DNA from: Tiliqua scincoides | Taxonomy: Eukaryota; Chordata; Lepidosauria; Squamata; Scincidae | Length of the DNA stretch: 64,000 bases | Reading direction: 5' to 3' | NCBI RefSeq assembly: GCF_035046505.1 | Contig: NC_089822.1 | Location: 97,658,659 to 97,722,658 of the forward strand | The notes under the pieces: generated by a model | The model's input: only the letters and a program-made list of their open reading frames with translations | Databases searched by the model: none | What the model was told of the DNA's origin: nothing | Part shown: one piece after another, positions 1-11,374 of the stretch | How positions within the stretch are numbered: the stretch's first letter is position 1 | Layout: the number at the start of each line of letters is the position of its first letter | Program-made: the position numbers and the translations under genes

Positions 1-850
1 TTTCCATATTATTATAGTTGAAACAAATATGGCTGAGAGAAAAAGGACCACATGGTCCCCCAAGAGACTGTCTGCAGATACCTTTTCCTCGTTTCCAAGC
101 TCCAAAGCTTGTTTGAAGCCAGTCACTGGATCAAGGCCTTTCTAGCTTTTCTAGTATGCGCCGTAAGCAATGTATGTGTCCTAGGCAGATTTTCAACATG
201 GTCAGGGTCGCCAGATATTTGGCGGCCAGAATCTGGCCATTTTGCTTCAGGTCTTACATTAGACTTTGACTAATGAGGACACCACACTCCATTGAGCATC
301 TATTGATTCCCAAGGCAAACGAAAGCATTTTCTAAAGTCCAGTGAAGGTTGTTAATTAAGGAACAGCACTGTGCTCACCAGATTGTGCAAAAGATACGCA
401 CAAGCTTTAATGTATAGCCATGGATTGTTGCAGACACCACAAATTTTACACAGCTCCTCATGTCCCTTCCCCTAACCTCTTCCGAAACTCCAGTCTGGAT
501 TTCTGAAGTCTTCCAGGTGGAAACAGCAACCAAGGATGGCTCCTATGGCCCTGCCTTTGTCCCCAGATCTCATATCTTAGGAACAATTCACATAAACAAG
601 TTCTGAGCTGCTAAAAGTTACTTTTGTGTGATTGTGAAAGAGTCTTGTGATTGTGGAAGAGACACAAGGGGGTTAAGATTTCAAGGTACCAAATTCGGTA
701 AAAGATTTAAACGGGGGGGGGGGGGGAGCACTTACATAAGCTTGCTTCCCCAGAAAAAAATTAAAGGAAAAGCCTCCATATGTCTCAAAAATGATTGCGT
801 GAAATTAGCTCTTGAGCCAGAGCCAGCTGAGCACAGTCTAGTATGAGCTC
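1..850. other. Intronic sequence of FBXO10, no gene seen
   Basis: There is no exon-like conserved frame, only a G-homopolymer at about 715-726. It presumably belongs to an FBXO10 intron, since the gene continues leftward. Confidence 0.5.
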
Positions 851-856
851 CATACA

Positions 857-1000
857 GGGCCCAATCCTATCCAACTTTCAAGCACTGGTGCAGCCACAAT
901 GCAGCCCTAAGTTAAGGGAACAAATGTTCCCTTACCTTGAGAAGCCCTCTATGATTGCTTCCCCACCACTGAATGCAGCTCATGCCTTATTGGCATGGTG
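857..1000. repeat. Family A palindromic MITE, truncated
   Basis: It has the left arm GGGCCCAATCCTATCCAACT and the internal AAGGGAACAAATGTTCCCTT palindrome. The right arm is degraded. Confidence 0.7.
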
Positions 1001-1129
1001 TTGAGGTGCCCTGCAAAAACACTGTGCCCTCCCATCTGGGAACACTACTGGGGCAAGGCCTGGGGAAATCACTACTGGGGTAATGCCCGGAGTTGCTGAA
1101 TAAATTTTACATTGGTCATAGGAGTGTGC

Positions 1130-1500
1130 TCAGTTTGGAGTAGGGCTTTTCAGACTGGAGTGTCACGATGCCCCAGCCTGTGGGCCCTGGCCTGTTTCCT
1201 CTTAAGGGGCAGGGCAGCCAGGAGGAAGAGAGGAGGCTAAACCAGAAGTAGAGTGCGATCGCGCCACTTTCACTTGTGAAGCTTCGGGGAGCCTTGCAGA
1301 CAGCCACGCAGGGCTCCCCGCACCCCTGGGAGGCTGCAGGAGGCTCTGGTAAGTGTAACCAAGCCCCTGCAAACCTCCTGAGCGGTGCAATCTTAGGGAT
1401 CACGCCATTGCCTTCCCCTCGCCCCTGCTGCCTCCCTCTGCCCCCGCAAGAACTTACTGCGGCTTTCAAACTCCCTGGGAGTTTGAAAACTGCAGGTTTA
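1130..1500. repeat. GC-rich dispersed repeat of unknown class, copy 1
   Basis: GGGGAGCCTTGCAGACAGCC, AGGGCTCCCCGCACCCCTGG and GGTAAGTGTAACCAAGCCCC recur in diverged form at 18130-18335. The frames across it have no family resemblance. Confidence 0.55.
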
Positions 1501-1974
1501 GAGGTTTATAAGTTAAGCCTGCAAAACTTTGTGCCCCACTCCAGATTAGCAGATACAGAATTGTGCAAATCACAGCCCAATCCTAACAGGTGACAACATA
1601 GCCAGGCTGCATGGCCTGTGCTGTATCCAGCACAGGTTAGGAGGTGGTCGGAGGTCTCCCTGAAGTAAGGGGATATTTTCCGCCTTAACCTGGGTCAAGC
1701 CCCAGCCTGCCCTATGGGCTTCACAGATCTGTATCAGCTATTTAGAGTAACACTGGGACAGCCAGGAATGGGGTTAGGATATGGCAAAGGAGGCCTATGC
1801 CAATCCCACCACCCTCCTGGGCCTGATCCATCCCGTTCCACCCTCCCCCACCACAAAACACCTCCTGCATGCTATTCTTCCCATGTCCCTGCGCTATCTG
1901 CTCCAGATATCAGGGCTTTTGGACTGGCTCATGAGAAGTCACAAACATGCTTTATGGCACATGTGCAACACTCT

Positions 1975-2160
1975 GAGAATACAATTTTATCCAACTTTCT
2001 AGTACTGATGCTGCTGTGCCAACAGGGCACATGCTGCATCCTCCATTGAGACAGCAGTCACAGAAGTCTTCTCAAGGTAGGGAAATGTTTGTTGCTTTAC
2101 AGTGGAACTGCATTGTGGCTGTATCGGTGCTGGAAAGTTGAGTAGAATGGGTCCCTGAGC
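1975..2160. repeat. Family A palindromic MITE
   Basis: It runs from TTATCCAACTTTCTAGTACT to GTGCTGGAAAGTTGAGTAG, in inverted orientation relative to most copies. Confidence 0.6.
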
Positions 2161-2448
2161 CAGCGCAGGGACAGCTGCGCTGGCTCAGAACCACGTTAGG
2201 TTTGCACTGTCATTTGATTAATTTGCCAAGTGTTAAAAGGTTGCAGAAATCAGCCTGTGGTTTTGTCTCACTTTTTCTAAATCCAGAACTGTTAGCCTCC
2301 AGATATTCTGCCCATTTGTTTTAAAGAGCAAATACACGTACACAACTACATACAGGCACAGTGCTCAAGGCTGTTAGAAAGTCAGCCTTTTAAGAAACTT
2401 AACTGAATACCACTTCAAGTAAGATTCACTTTCCATCTTTTACGGCAC

Positions 2449-4979
2449 CTTACTGTTCTGTATGCATCGCACAGCATAGGTCAAGTCCCGGAAGATGCTC
2501 CCTTCCACTCTGGCCTGGCCCTGGGAGCAGACAAAGACTCCGCCTTTCCCATCCCTGAAAAGGCACTTCCGAATGAGACATCCTTGCACCGAGTTGACAA
2601 AAGACTGGACCTCCTTGTCTTTTTGCATCTCCTGAGGAAGAGTTCTTAGCTCATAGTCATTCTGAAGGGCTGACAGCCCATTGGCTTGCGGCCTACCATG
2701 AATAAGTTTGGCCAGCATGTGGCTCAGGCTGTGGACCTGGTAAGGAAGTTTGTACATTGACTCATCCTCCTCCTCATTCTCACTGCTCATGCTCCGTTCA
2801 CTGTCACTAGAATTCGTATCCATAGTCACAGCCTCTTCTTTGGGTGCTACGTTAACATTCCCGGCGACGTCACTCTCCTTCTCACAACCCGTCTTTAGCA
2901 TTGCTTGAGTCTGCAAAGCAGGACATAAGTTACTTGGGTTCCCATCTACCACAATTTCACAGGTCCTTATGTTCTTCATTGGCAGGTGTCCCTGGCTTTC
3001 AAACTTTGACCTACTACGCAGTGGTGGCTCCAACGTACGAAGCAAAACCGAACAGGACTTTGCCAACATAGTCAAATGCTTGCAGGCCCAGTTCCTGTCC
3101 AAAGATGGACAACCTTCAACTGTCATTGAGGCGTTTTCACTCCCAACAAACTCACAGTTTTCCAGCAGGCTAATGGCCACATTGTGGAAATTGATGCTGG
3201 ACTGATTGAAAGTGCAGAATTTAACCTGGCATGTTCCTGGGGCATGAATCTGCAGCTGGCTACTCTCAAAATTGCAGTTGTCAAATTGGACATGACCTGA
3301 TGTTGTCTGGAGGGAAAAGAAAAAACCAAATCAGTCTACTTCACATTAACAAATCAATATTGTGATAGACAACAAGATGACATGTTTCCCAGAAAAATAA
3401 TCAGTCACCATGTTGGCCCATCCAAAATGTTATGTAAAATATCCCACCTGCTCCCACCCCTGCCAATTTTGTTTGGCTTAACATCTGCCCTGCTAAAGAG
3501 TTCTGGAGAACTGGAATGCTGGCTCTTTAATTTATGATATTTTAGTGCGTCCTAATAAAGCTATTGCCCTACTCTGACTTTTGGATTTGTTTTCTCAGAG
3601 ATATGCAAGGGACATCTCACCTTCAAAGGAAAAAAGAATCTCCTAGTTCAGTGGTTCTCAGTCTTTTTAGAGGCCCTGGAGTCTACTGTCTGATTTACAA
3701 ATGCCAAGGTGTGTCACTATAATGGTGAATGGACAGCAGTGCTCCCCCCCAGTAGCAGCTTGTTAACCCTTGATGCCATAGTCTAATCTTCCCTGTCAGT
3801 TTTGTGAACCACCAAAATGACCCACTGAGGGGTTCCAGACTTACAGTCTGAGAATAGCTGTTCTAGTTCATTTGAGGCTTACGTATCTACAGTGAGGGGA
3901 AGGAAGCTGCACAAAGGTATGATATATGCTCCCAATCTAACTCCTCGGGTAGAATTCTAGGCACTAAATATGAACCCTGAACCAAGCCAGTCCACAATAT
4001 TTTCTAGACTGAAGTAGAAGTTACCATTCTCCCGTACAACTCCCAGGGCGCAATCCTAACCCCTTATGTCAGTGCTTTCCAGCACTGACGTAAGGGCAAT
4101 GCAGCTCTGAGGTAAGGGAACAAGCATTCCCTTACTTTGAGGAGGACTCAGTGAGTGACACCCAACTGCAGGATGCAGCACATGTCCCATTGGCACCGCT
4201 ATGCCAGTGCTGGAAAGCACTGATATAAGGGTTTAGGACTGTGCCCCCATTCTTTTCCCTTTGGCTTCTCATCCATCTCCCACAGTACTATTCTCAATGA
4301 CTAAAAAAATGTGCTGCTTGAGACAACTGCTTACAGCTTTATGGTAGGCTCTGGACTGAACAGGACCTTCATGGACAAACATATTCACACTTACCTTGTA
4401 GACAATTGGTGTGAACCAGGCTGGCATAAATACCAAATTGCATAACCTCATGGTTGGACAGTGCTGGTCAAAGCTTGCTAGCAGAGCCACATCACCAAGC
4501 TTGCCCCTCCCCATAATTTCCACAGGGGCCTTCAAGAAGATTTCACTCTGCTCTTCATATACTCCTGGCAACAGTACAATTCGGTCATAAACACTGGCTG
4601 ACAGCAAGGCACTCCTGAGATTGTCAAACTCACAGCCCGGTCCAACACAAAGCACACGCCTGTCCTTTTTCCTTCTGAACAAGTAGAAGCAGTTGGAGGA
4701 TTCAAGATCCTGGCTGTTTTTGGTCCAGGTTTTTGAAGCTAGATAATGTTGTTTGAAGGCTTCTCTCCAGGACCAGGGTTCTACATCTGGCTGGTTGGGC
4801 CAGTTGGGATGACGGCACTCAACCCAGCCTAGGCATAACTGCCTCCACCGCGTGTTGTCCAAGCTAAGGATGAGCTCATACCATGCTCTGCACACCAAGC
4901 TGCATCGGCCCAGGTCAGGAAGGCACAAGTAGGACAATATTAGCCGCCATAACTCCAGCGGGAGACCACTGATCTCCAT
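2449..4979 (-). CDS. FBXO10: FBXO10, F-box only protein 10 (5' part: first two coding exons)
   Basis: FBXO10 is the substrate receptor of an SCF (SKP1-CUL1-F-box) ubiquitin ligase; the F-box binds SKP1 and the right-handed beta-helix (PbH1/CASH) repeats bind substrate. Coding exon A is 4395-4979 (195 codons; the exon extends to 4985 with its acceptor just upstream). Coding exon B is 2449-3306 (286 codons). All junctions are GT/AG and phase 0. The start is the ATG at 4979, giving MEISGLPLELW, which matches the human N-terminus; an upstream in-frame GTG is not needed. The F-box spans about residues 1-45 (LPDLGRCSLVCRAW). Exon B carries CASH-type segments (NCEFVGSE; CLIRKCLFRDGKGGVF) around a Ser/Glu-rich acidic linker (SSENEEEDES). 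It ends at YAVRCIQNSK, where the human protein continues, so roughly the C-terminal half lies beyond position 1. I recognised it by recalled similarity to human FBXO10, which runs through both exons. Confidence 0.93.
3649..3860 (+). mobile_element. hAT-type MITE
   Basis: The termini CAGTGGTTCTCAGTC and GTCTGAGAATAGCTG are imperfect inverted repeats. The flanking duplication is TCCTAGTT / TTCTAGTT (7 of 8). It lies in the FBXO10 intron. Confidence 0.8.
4046..4246. repeat. Family A palindromic MITE
   Basis: The arms GGGCGCAATCCTAACC and GGTTTAGGACTGTGCCC surround the AAGGGAACAAGCATTCCCTT core. It lies in the FBXO10 intron. Confidence 0.8.
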
Positions 4980-5161
4980 AGCCACCTATTATCAACAGAA
5001 CACAAAGGTTACGATTTCAAAGTCTGGGTTTTACAGTATTATTATGCAGCTTCATTTATGTACTCTTGTATTCTTCTATTTAAATCACATGCACCCAGCA
5101 TACCCTGCACACAGTCATAAAGCACCCTCTGTGATTTTGTGAAGTGCAGATTCCCTACTGC

Positions 5162-5990
5162 TCATTTATGAGATGGCCAGGAGTGTTTTCCGCATAGGTG
5201 TGGATGGTTGGAAAACCAAGAGGCAAGCCAAGAAATGGAACGCATTGGCGACAACAGTTCCCTACAGCTCCTCAAGAAAACAGGAGCGGAGGAGGAGAGC
5301 AGCAGCAGCAGCAGCAGCCCCGTCGCCTTACCAAAAGCACACACGCTACTAGCAAACCGGTCCAGATTGCCCCCACCCAGCCCAGTGCAAGAAGTCCACT
5401 GCGTTGGAAGGCGCTTACTCCCAGGTAAAGGAGCACAAGCGAGCCCCCTCCAGTGCACACCCATCAAAGCTCTGCCAAAAAATGTGTGCCGATCTCGGTG
5501 GCTCGCCTGTGAAGGGGCTGCAAAACTTTCCCCAAGACTCCAGTCCCAGCTCAGGCTTGCGCCTGTGGAAGGTGCAAGAAGCAGGCGCTCTTACCTGCTC
5601 AGGGCATCCTCGCTGCCAGCCAGCCAGCCAGCCAGAAGGCGCTGCGCTGCGCTGCTCTCCGGCAGTCCCGAGGAAAACACCCTGCAAGTGGAGCCACTCC
5701 CCCCGTGCCAGCGCGCACGGGCGTCCAGATCATAGAGATCTTCCAGGGGAAAAGAGAAGGAGGGCTTCCTTAGGATCTCTATCATCAGCACCATCACATG
5801 CTTCCTGGGATCCCGCAGGGAAGGGTTCCATCTGCGTAGCACGTGGGGAGTCCGCTTTGGGGAGGGGGCGGCGGGCATGGGCAGCGTTTTGCAGCCAGCC
5901 ACGCTTCTTTTGCAGGAGATCTCTTTGGTTTCAGTGGGCTTTGTTTCCAAGTCAGAGCCCCATCCCATGCATGTCCACCCAGAAGTAAGT
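5162..5990 (-). promoter_or_regulatory. GC-rich promoter and probable 5' UTR exon of FBXO10
   Basis: This GC/CpG-enriched stretch lies immediately upstream of the first FBXO10 coding exon. On the minus strand there is a strong donor (GAGCAG|GTAAGAG) with its exon edge at 5595, so a non-coding exon from about 5595 to roughly 5960 spliced to the acceptor at 4986 is plausible. Reading frames through it do not join the F-box frame, so it is taken as UTR. The transcription start cannot be placed from sequence alone. Confidence 0.5.
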
Positions 5991-6510
5991 GCCGTTAGAG
6001 TCAGTGGGGCTTACTCCCAGGAAGGTGTGGACAGGATTGCAGCCTAACAGCATAAGCCTATGCATGTCTACTCAGAAGTAAGTCCCATTAGAGTCAGTGG
6101 GGCTTACTTCCAGGAAAGTGTGAACAGGATTGTAGCCTAACAGCATAATCCTATGTATGTCTACTCAGAAGTAAGTCCCATTATAGTCAATAGGGCTTCC
6201 TCCCAGGAAAGTGTGGACGGGATTGCAGCCTAACAGCATAATCCTATGCATGTCTACTGAGAAGTAAGTCCCATTAGAGTCAGTGGGGCTTACTTCCAGG
6301 AAAGTGTGAACAGGATTGTAGCCTAACAGCATAATCCTATGTATGTCTACTCAGAAGTAAGTCCCTTTAGAGCAGTGAGGCTTACTCCCAGGAAAGTGTG
6401 GACAGGATTGTAGCCTAGCAGCATAATCCTATGCAGGTCTACTCTGAAGTAAGTCCCATTATAGTCAATGGGGCTTGCTCCAGGAAAGTGTGGATAGGAT
6501 TGTAGCCTAA
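5962..6510 (+). repeat. 93-bp tandem array, about six units, built from family B palindromic MITE
   Basis: The landmark CTATG(C/T)A(T/G)GT recurs at 6058, 6151, 6244, 6337 and 6429, giving a period of 92-93 bp. Each unit is one family B element (TACTCAGAAGTAAGTCCCAT ... GGCTTACTCCCAGGAAAGTG ... AGGATTGTAGCC) plus a short AACAGCATAAT linker. Confidence 0.92.
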
Positions 6511-6685
6511 GGTGTTAAATCAGTTCTGTGCTTGCTCGACTATACATGTCAAGAAGTAAGATTCCCTGCAATAGGGCTTACTCTCAGGTAAGTGTGTCTA
6601 GGAGTGTAGTTGTAGAAGCCCTATGGAAGCCAGTAGGATGTTCAAGGATGGGACTACTGCACCCCAGGACGCTTATTTGGAAGTG

Positions 6686-6851
6686 AGGGCCAAATCCTAT
6701 CCATCTCTCCAGGCATTAATGCAGCCCCAGGTAAGGGAACAAAATTCCCTTACTCTGAGGAAGCTTCCATGACTCTCCCCACTGCAGGATGCAGCACGTG
6801 CCCCATTGGCACAGCTGCATCAGCACTGGAAAGTTGGATTGGATTGGGCCC
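6686..6851. repeat. Family A palindromic MITE
   Basis: The arms are GGGCCAAATCCTATCC and GGATTGGATTGGGCCC. Confidence 0.85.
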
Positions 6852-6869
6852 TAAGAGCACAAGCCTGTG

Positions 6870-7003
6870 CTTGCCTACTTAGAAGTAAGTCCCATTGTCT
6901 TCAATTGGGTTTACTCTCAGGAAAGTGTGCACACTTACTTGGGAGTAAGCTTCATTGACTATAATGGGACTTCTGAGTAGACAGGCATAGGATTGGGCTC
7001 TTA
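6870..7003. repeat. Family B palindromic MITE, paired arms
   Basis: TACTTAGAAGTAAGTCCCAT is followed by TACTTGGGAGTAAGC and the opposite end ATAGGATTGGGCTC. Confidence 0.7.
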
Positions 7004-7586
7004 GTCTCACTGAGTTCAGTGGGGCTTCCTTACCCAAGGCCGCATAGAGCCACCCTCTCAGATGTTAGAATTACACAGGCCTGTGTATCTCAAGGCTATG
7101 CTTCTGTTAAAGCACTGCATTCTTGAATAAGTTATTATAATCATTTGTTTGCTGTTGGGTTCCATTTTTTAATTTAATAAATAAAAAGATTGTGCTGTTT
7201 CCAGCCTCTGCTCATACATTTTGATTTTTGTAACTTAGAGTATGCACAGGCTTGAACATAATAGCCTCAGGGTACCTTTTATTTTGGAAATGTCAAACTA
7301 ACCATACTAATACTGCCAGGTGGACATTTCATTTCTGATAAAACAGAAGAGCATGGAGTGAAACTCAAAATGAGGACAAAAAAAAATATCCTGCTGCCAC
7401 CCTTACCTTGCTCTTTGTAGATGTATACCATGCTGTATTGACACCAGCTGAGAGGCTTTGATCTTTTCTGCCCAGGACCCATTTCTAATAAAACATGAGA
7501 TGAGGGGATCAGGTAACATAAAAGTTTTGGAAAGGTGTCAGATCCCTAGCAAAAAGAGCATGTTTATTGGGGCTGAAGTTCACTGA

Positions 7587-7770
7587 AGGCCCAATCCTAT
7601 CCAGTTTTCCAGTGCCAATGCAGCTGCAATGCAGCCCGAGGTAAGGGAATGTATATTCCCTTACTTTGAGGAGGCCTCCCTTACTGCTTTTGCCCCACCT
7701 CAGGATGTAGTGCACACCCCATTGGCATGGCTGTATCAGTACTGGAAAGTGCTGGGATAGGATTGCACCC
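7587..7770. repeat. Family A palindromic MITE with 3-bp duplication TGA
   Basis: The arms are AGGCCCAATCCTATCC and GGGATAGGATTGCACCC. TGA lies at 7584-7586 and 7771-7773. Confidence 0.85.
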
Positions 7771-7832
7771 TGAGTTGGATGGGTATCTGGAGTTCTCTCA
7801 TGTACCCCAAATGTTGCTCTATATGCTATAGT

Positions 7833-8309
7833 TCCCCTGGGGGCTGGGGATAAGAATAGGCCCTCAGTTTGGCTGTACTTGTCATAAGAGGCGACTAAAC
7901 AGCCACCGGGTAGATGGGACTCGTCAGCCTGGGAAGGCAGCTCATCTGAGAGAAGGAAAACTCTGATCCCAAACCTCCACTGCCTTGTGGCTACATCCAG
8001 TTATGGAAAAGGCTTCAGGAGTCAACCTCGAGGCAAAATCCGGAGCCCGAGTCCCTGAGGCAGTTCATGGCTGAACACTGTCACGTTCTGGCAACTCCTG
8101 CGACGCCGCTGGAACCAACCGTATTGGCCTCTGCCTTTCCATTGGACCATTTCAGCGACGTGGAGAGGGGGGATTTGCTGCATGGGTAACAGCCTATCCT
8201 CCATACCTGCTTTACCCAGGCTTCACGCACTGGAGAGGACACTCTGTTCCAGAACCACCATTCAGAGCGTGACACCATAGTCTTTCGAAACTGAAGGATG
8301 CCAGCACAA
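7833..8309 (+). mobile_element. Internally deleted non-autonomous derivative of the LINE, copy 1
   Basis: It starts with the LINE 5' end (GGGGGCTGGGG..., GGCTGTACTTGTC, GAGGCGACTAAACAGCC) and ends with the LINE 3' end (AGTCTTTCGAAACTGAAGG), with the whole ORF missing. It is flanked by an exact 10-bp duplication ATGCTATAGT (7823-7832 and 8310-8319). The element inserted as a unit, which implies mobilisation in trans by the LINE machinery. Confidence 0.85.
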
Positions 8310-8817
8310 ATGCTATAGTCATCTAAGCATAGGAGTTCATTCCAGGACTCCACCCATCCTTAAATGTAACAATACTCTGAAGTCAACCTCAAAATATTCA
8401 TGATGTATGTCAATACTTGCGAGCTTGCTGAATTGGGCAGACTTGGAGAGGTCTGGGCCATGAGGCCTTCTCTGTGTGATTAATGCATCGTCAGTGTGAA
8501 TCCTTAGTTATGGCTTCCTATATGGGATGTACGCAATCTGGCATACCTGCTTGCAAATATCACAGACACATATAGTGTGTGTATATGTTTGTGCAAGGGA
8601 TGGTATTCACAGTACAGGCTTTGCCACGTATTTGTTTATCCTGTAAATACTGCACTGATTGGCTTCATGGCTCTCCAAGTTTGAACTGGAAAGAGATTAT
8701 TTTTATTTATTTACACAGGACCATCAGTGTGCATGGCATTTATTGGATAAGAGTAAAAAACAGTTCTCTCCCCCAAGGAGTTTGCGTCTACATATGAAGA
8801 CTACATATGATCCACTT

Positions 8818-8912
8818 AGGCTGCAATCCTATCCACACTTTCCTTGGTGCAAGCTCCATTGACTATAATGGGACTTACTTTTGAATAGACATGGTTAGGA
8901 CTGGGCTCTTAG
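8818..8912. repeat. Family B palindromic MITE
   Basis: It runs from AGGCTGCAATCCTATCCACA to GGTTAGGACTGGGCTC. Confidence 0.8.
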
Positions 8913-9262
8913 CTTTGTATTCACTCTGCTTGGCAGCAGCTTTGAGCAAACTTTCCCAGTCCCTTTACTTGCAGTTCTTTGACTAAAGATGTTGAAGACT
9001 GAAACCTGGGACTTGCTGCATGCAATGCACATGCTCTGTTCTTAAGCTATGGCCTCTCCCAAAGCAACAGTTTGACTGTGGTATAGCAGGCACCTCTCTA
9101 GTCAAAGAAAGAGTGTTTTCAAATTTTAGAGACATTGTTTTAGTTAAATTTTAAAAATTTAATAAATTTTAGTTTATTGTGACATAACTTGCACAGCTCA
9201 TGCCACATTCAATCATTCACATCTGTTTTTCCCAAGGAAGAAGTATTGCTTTAACAAGTATT

Positions 9263-9684
9263 GTTGTTGGCATCCTTCAGTTTCGAAAGACTATGGTGTC
9301 ACGCTCTGAATGGTGGTTCTGGAACAGAGTGTCCTCTCCAGAGCGTGAAGCCTGGGTAAAGCAGGTATGGAGGATAGGCTGTTACCCATGCAGCAAATCC
9401 CCCCTCTCCACGTCGCTGAAATGGTCCAATGGAAAGGCAGAGGCCAATACGGTTGGTTCCAGCGGCGTCGCAGGAGTTGCCAGAACGTGACAGTGTTCAG
9501 CCATGAACTGCCTCAGGGACTCGGGCTCCGGATTTTGCCTCGAGGTTGACTCCTGAAGCCTTTTCCATAACTGGATGTAGCCACAAGGCAGTGGAGGTTT
9601 GGGATCAGAGTTTTCCTTCTCTCAGATGAGCTGCCTTCCCAGGCTGACGAGTCCCATCTACCCGGTTTGGCTGTACTTGTCGAA
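9263..9684 (-). mobile_element. Internally deleted non-autonomous derivative of the LINE, copy 2 (inverted)
   Basis: It has the same composite of LINE 5' and 3' ends as copy 1, in opposite orientation, slightly shortened at the 5' end. It is flanked by the 11-bp duplication TAACAAGTATT (9252-9262 and 9685-9695). The central 180 bases encode the same frame as copy 1 without change, so the two copies are nearly identical. Their different duplications show independent insertions, not a segmental inversion. Confidence 0.85.
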
Positions 9685-9895
9685 TAACAAGTATTAGTGC
9701 CATTACAAATGCTGAGAGCTTAGGGGCACATTGCCACAAGATGGCAGCAGAACCTCATTGCATTGCATTTTTCAACTGTTATTTACACAGGATTTAGGAA
9801 GGGATACACCAAAGGCATGTGAAAGTTGCTCAGTCTAAGATGTTTTACAGTACTCCTTAAGGAAATGTGTTCTAAGGCAACAGTTCTCCAACTAT

Positions 9896-10074
9896 GGGTG
9901 CAATCCTAACCCGCTTTCCAACACTAACATAAGGGCAGTGCAGCTCCAAGATAAGGGAACAAACATTCTCTTATTTTGAGGAGGCCTCTGTGAGTACCAC
10001 CCAACTGCAGGATGCAGCACATGTCCCATTGGCACCGCTATGTCAGTGCTGGAAAGTGGATTAGGATTTGCGCC
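9896..10074. repeat. Family A palindromic MITE with 3-bp duplication TAT
   Basis: The arms are GGGTGCAATCCTAACC and GGATTAGGATTTGCGCC. TAT lies at 9893-9895 and 10075-10077. Confidence 0.85.
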
Positions 10075-10079
10075 TATGT

Positions 10080-11130
10080 TTCACAAAGTGATGGGGTTCT
10101 ACAGGAGCTGATCAGGGATTCCTCAGGTTTAATGGTGGTGCATAAACTGCCTAAAATAAAGCTTTCCACACTGACCAATTTTCCCTTGCCAACACACCAT
10201 GCCAGCGTTCCATAGGCTTGGCTGTCACCTTATGTAAACATATACTCTATGCAAACCAGAATCTTCACTGTGCAGGAGTTCAATGACAGGTGTGCAGTTC
10301 ATCAATGTGAAAGATGTGTATTGACAAGGGTGGAAAAGGAGGAGGTTAATCAAGGCTTGCCTCAAACACCCAATAACCTGAGTTCTGGGCAGTGTGCCAA
10401 ATGCTCCCTGCTTCCCAGTGGCAAGAGAGGAACTCAGCAAAAGAATTGTGCAGGGGAAGAGAATTGTAGGATGGAACACTGGAATGCTCCATTCCACTCT
10501 TTTCAAATTCAGTAAGTAGGGTGACAAGGAGTGGGGGAGGCAGATGGGTGAGAGAGGTGGGTACCCCAACCTTCTGCCAGCCTCATGACTAGGCCAGCCT
10601 AACTAACTAAGGCTAACTAGCAAAAAAATTAGGCACACTTCTATAAGTTATGTGTCACAATGTTTCCAAACGCCTACAGCTAGAAACAGCATGTACTAAC
10701 TTTGTAACTGACACACCTTTAGTAATATTTGATTAAATAATATTAACCATCTTTTTGGCAGGACTTGGTAGCATGGTTACCTTCTGTGGGTGAAGTTGCC
10801 TTCTGGTTCTACCAGTCTGGCAAGTTTTTACGGGTGGGGGGGCATGGTGTGTGTGGTCAGAATACCTGCATTTCCCTCACGCTTCAGTTTTCACATTTAC
10901 TAGTGCAGAAAACCTTATTTCATTGAGAACAGCAATATGGCGAGCAACGATCACACATGTGAACTGGTGTCAGCACTCTTGTTGCATCCTTTTTTGAGAG
11001 GTATGGCAAAAGGGGGAGTGGCAGTCAGCTGGACCCAATGGATGTTTCAGTATACAATGTACACTGCCCAGTAACTTGAATGGGAAACTGCTTAATGCAA
11101 GGACCCCAAGCCAATTATTGTACAGATTAT
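10080..11130. other. Intergenic sequence between FBXO10 and SLC25A51, nothing recognised
   Basis: Short frames here lack any family motif and no repeat was recognised. TOMM5, expected beside FBXO10 from human gene order, is not detected here or elsewhere in the interval. Confidence 0.5.
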
Positions 11131-11139
11131 TAGACAAAG

Positions 11140-11320
11140 GGCACAATCCTAACCAGGTCTACTCAGGAGTAAGTCCTGTTTTGTTCAGTGGGGCTTACTC
11201 TCAGGAAAAAGTGGTTAGGATTGCAGCCAAAGGCTGCAATTTTGTCCACACGTACTTGTGAGTAAGCCCTGTTGACTATAATGGGATTTAATTTTGAGTA
11301 GACATGCATAGGATTGGGTT
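11140..11320. repeat. Two adjacent family B palindromic MITEs, opposite orientation
   Basis: The first runs from GCACAATCCTAACCAGGTCT to GGTTAGGATTGCAGCC. The second runs from GGCTGCAATTTTGTCCACAC to CATAGGATTGGGTTG. Confidence 0.8.
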
Positions 11321-11374
11321 GAAATTCATGCAGGACAAGTCTATCAGTAGTGGTTGGTCATAAGAGTTTAATGG

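Noticed and set aside
1116-1469. 117-codon minus-strand frame
   Set aside because: It lies in a GC-rich dispersed repeat, does not match the missing part of FBXO10 and has no splice sites that would join it.
5208-5988. Open frames in the FBXO10 upstream CpG-rich block
   Set aside because: Compositional; they do not splice in frame to the F-box exon and have no recognised domain.
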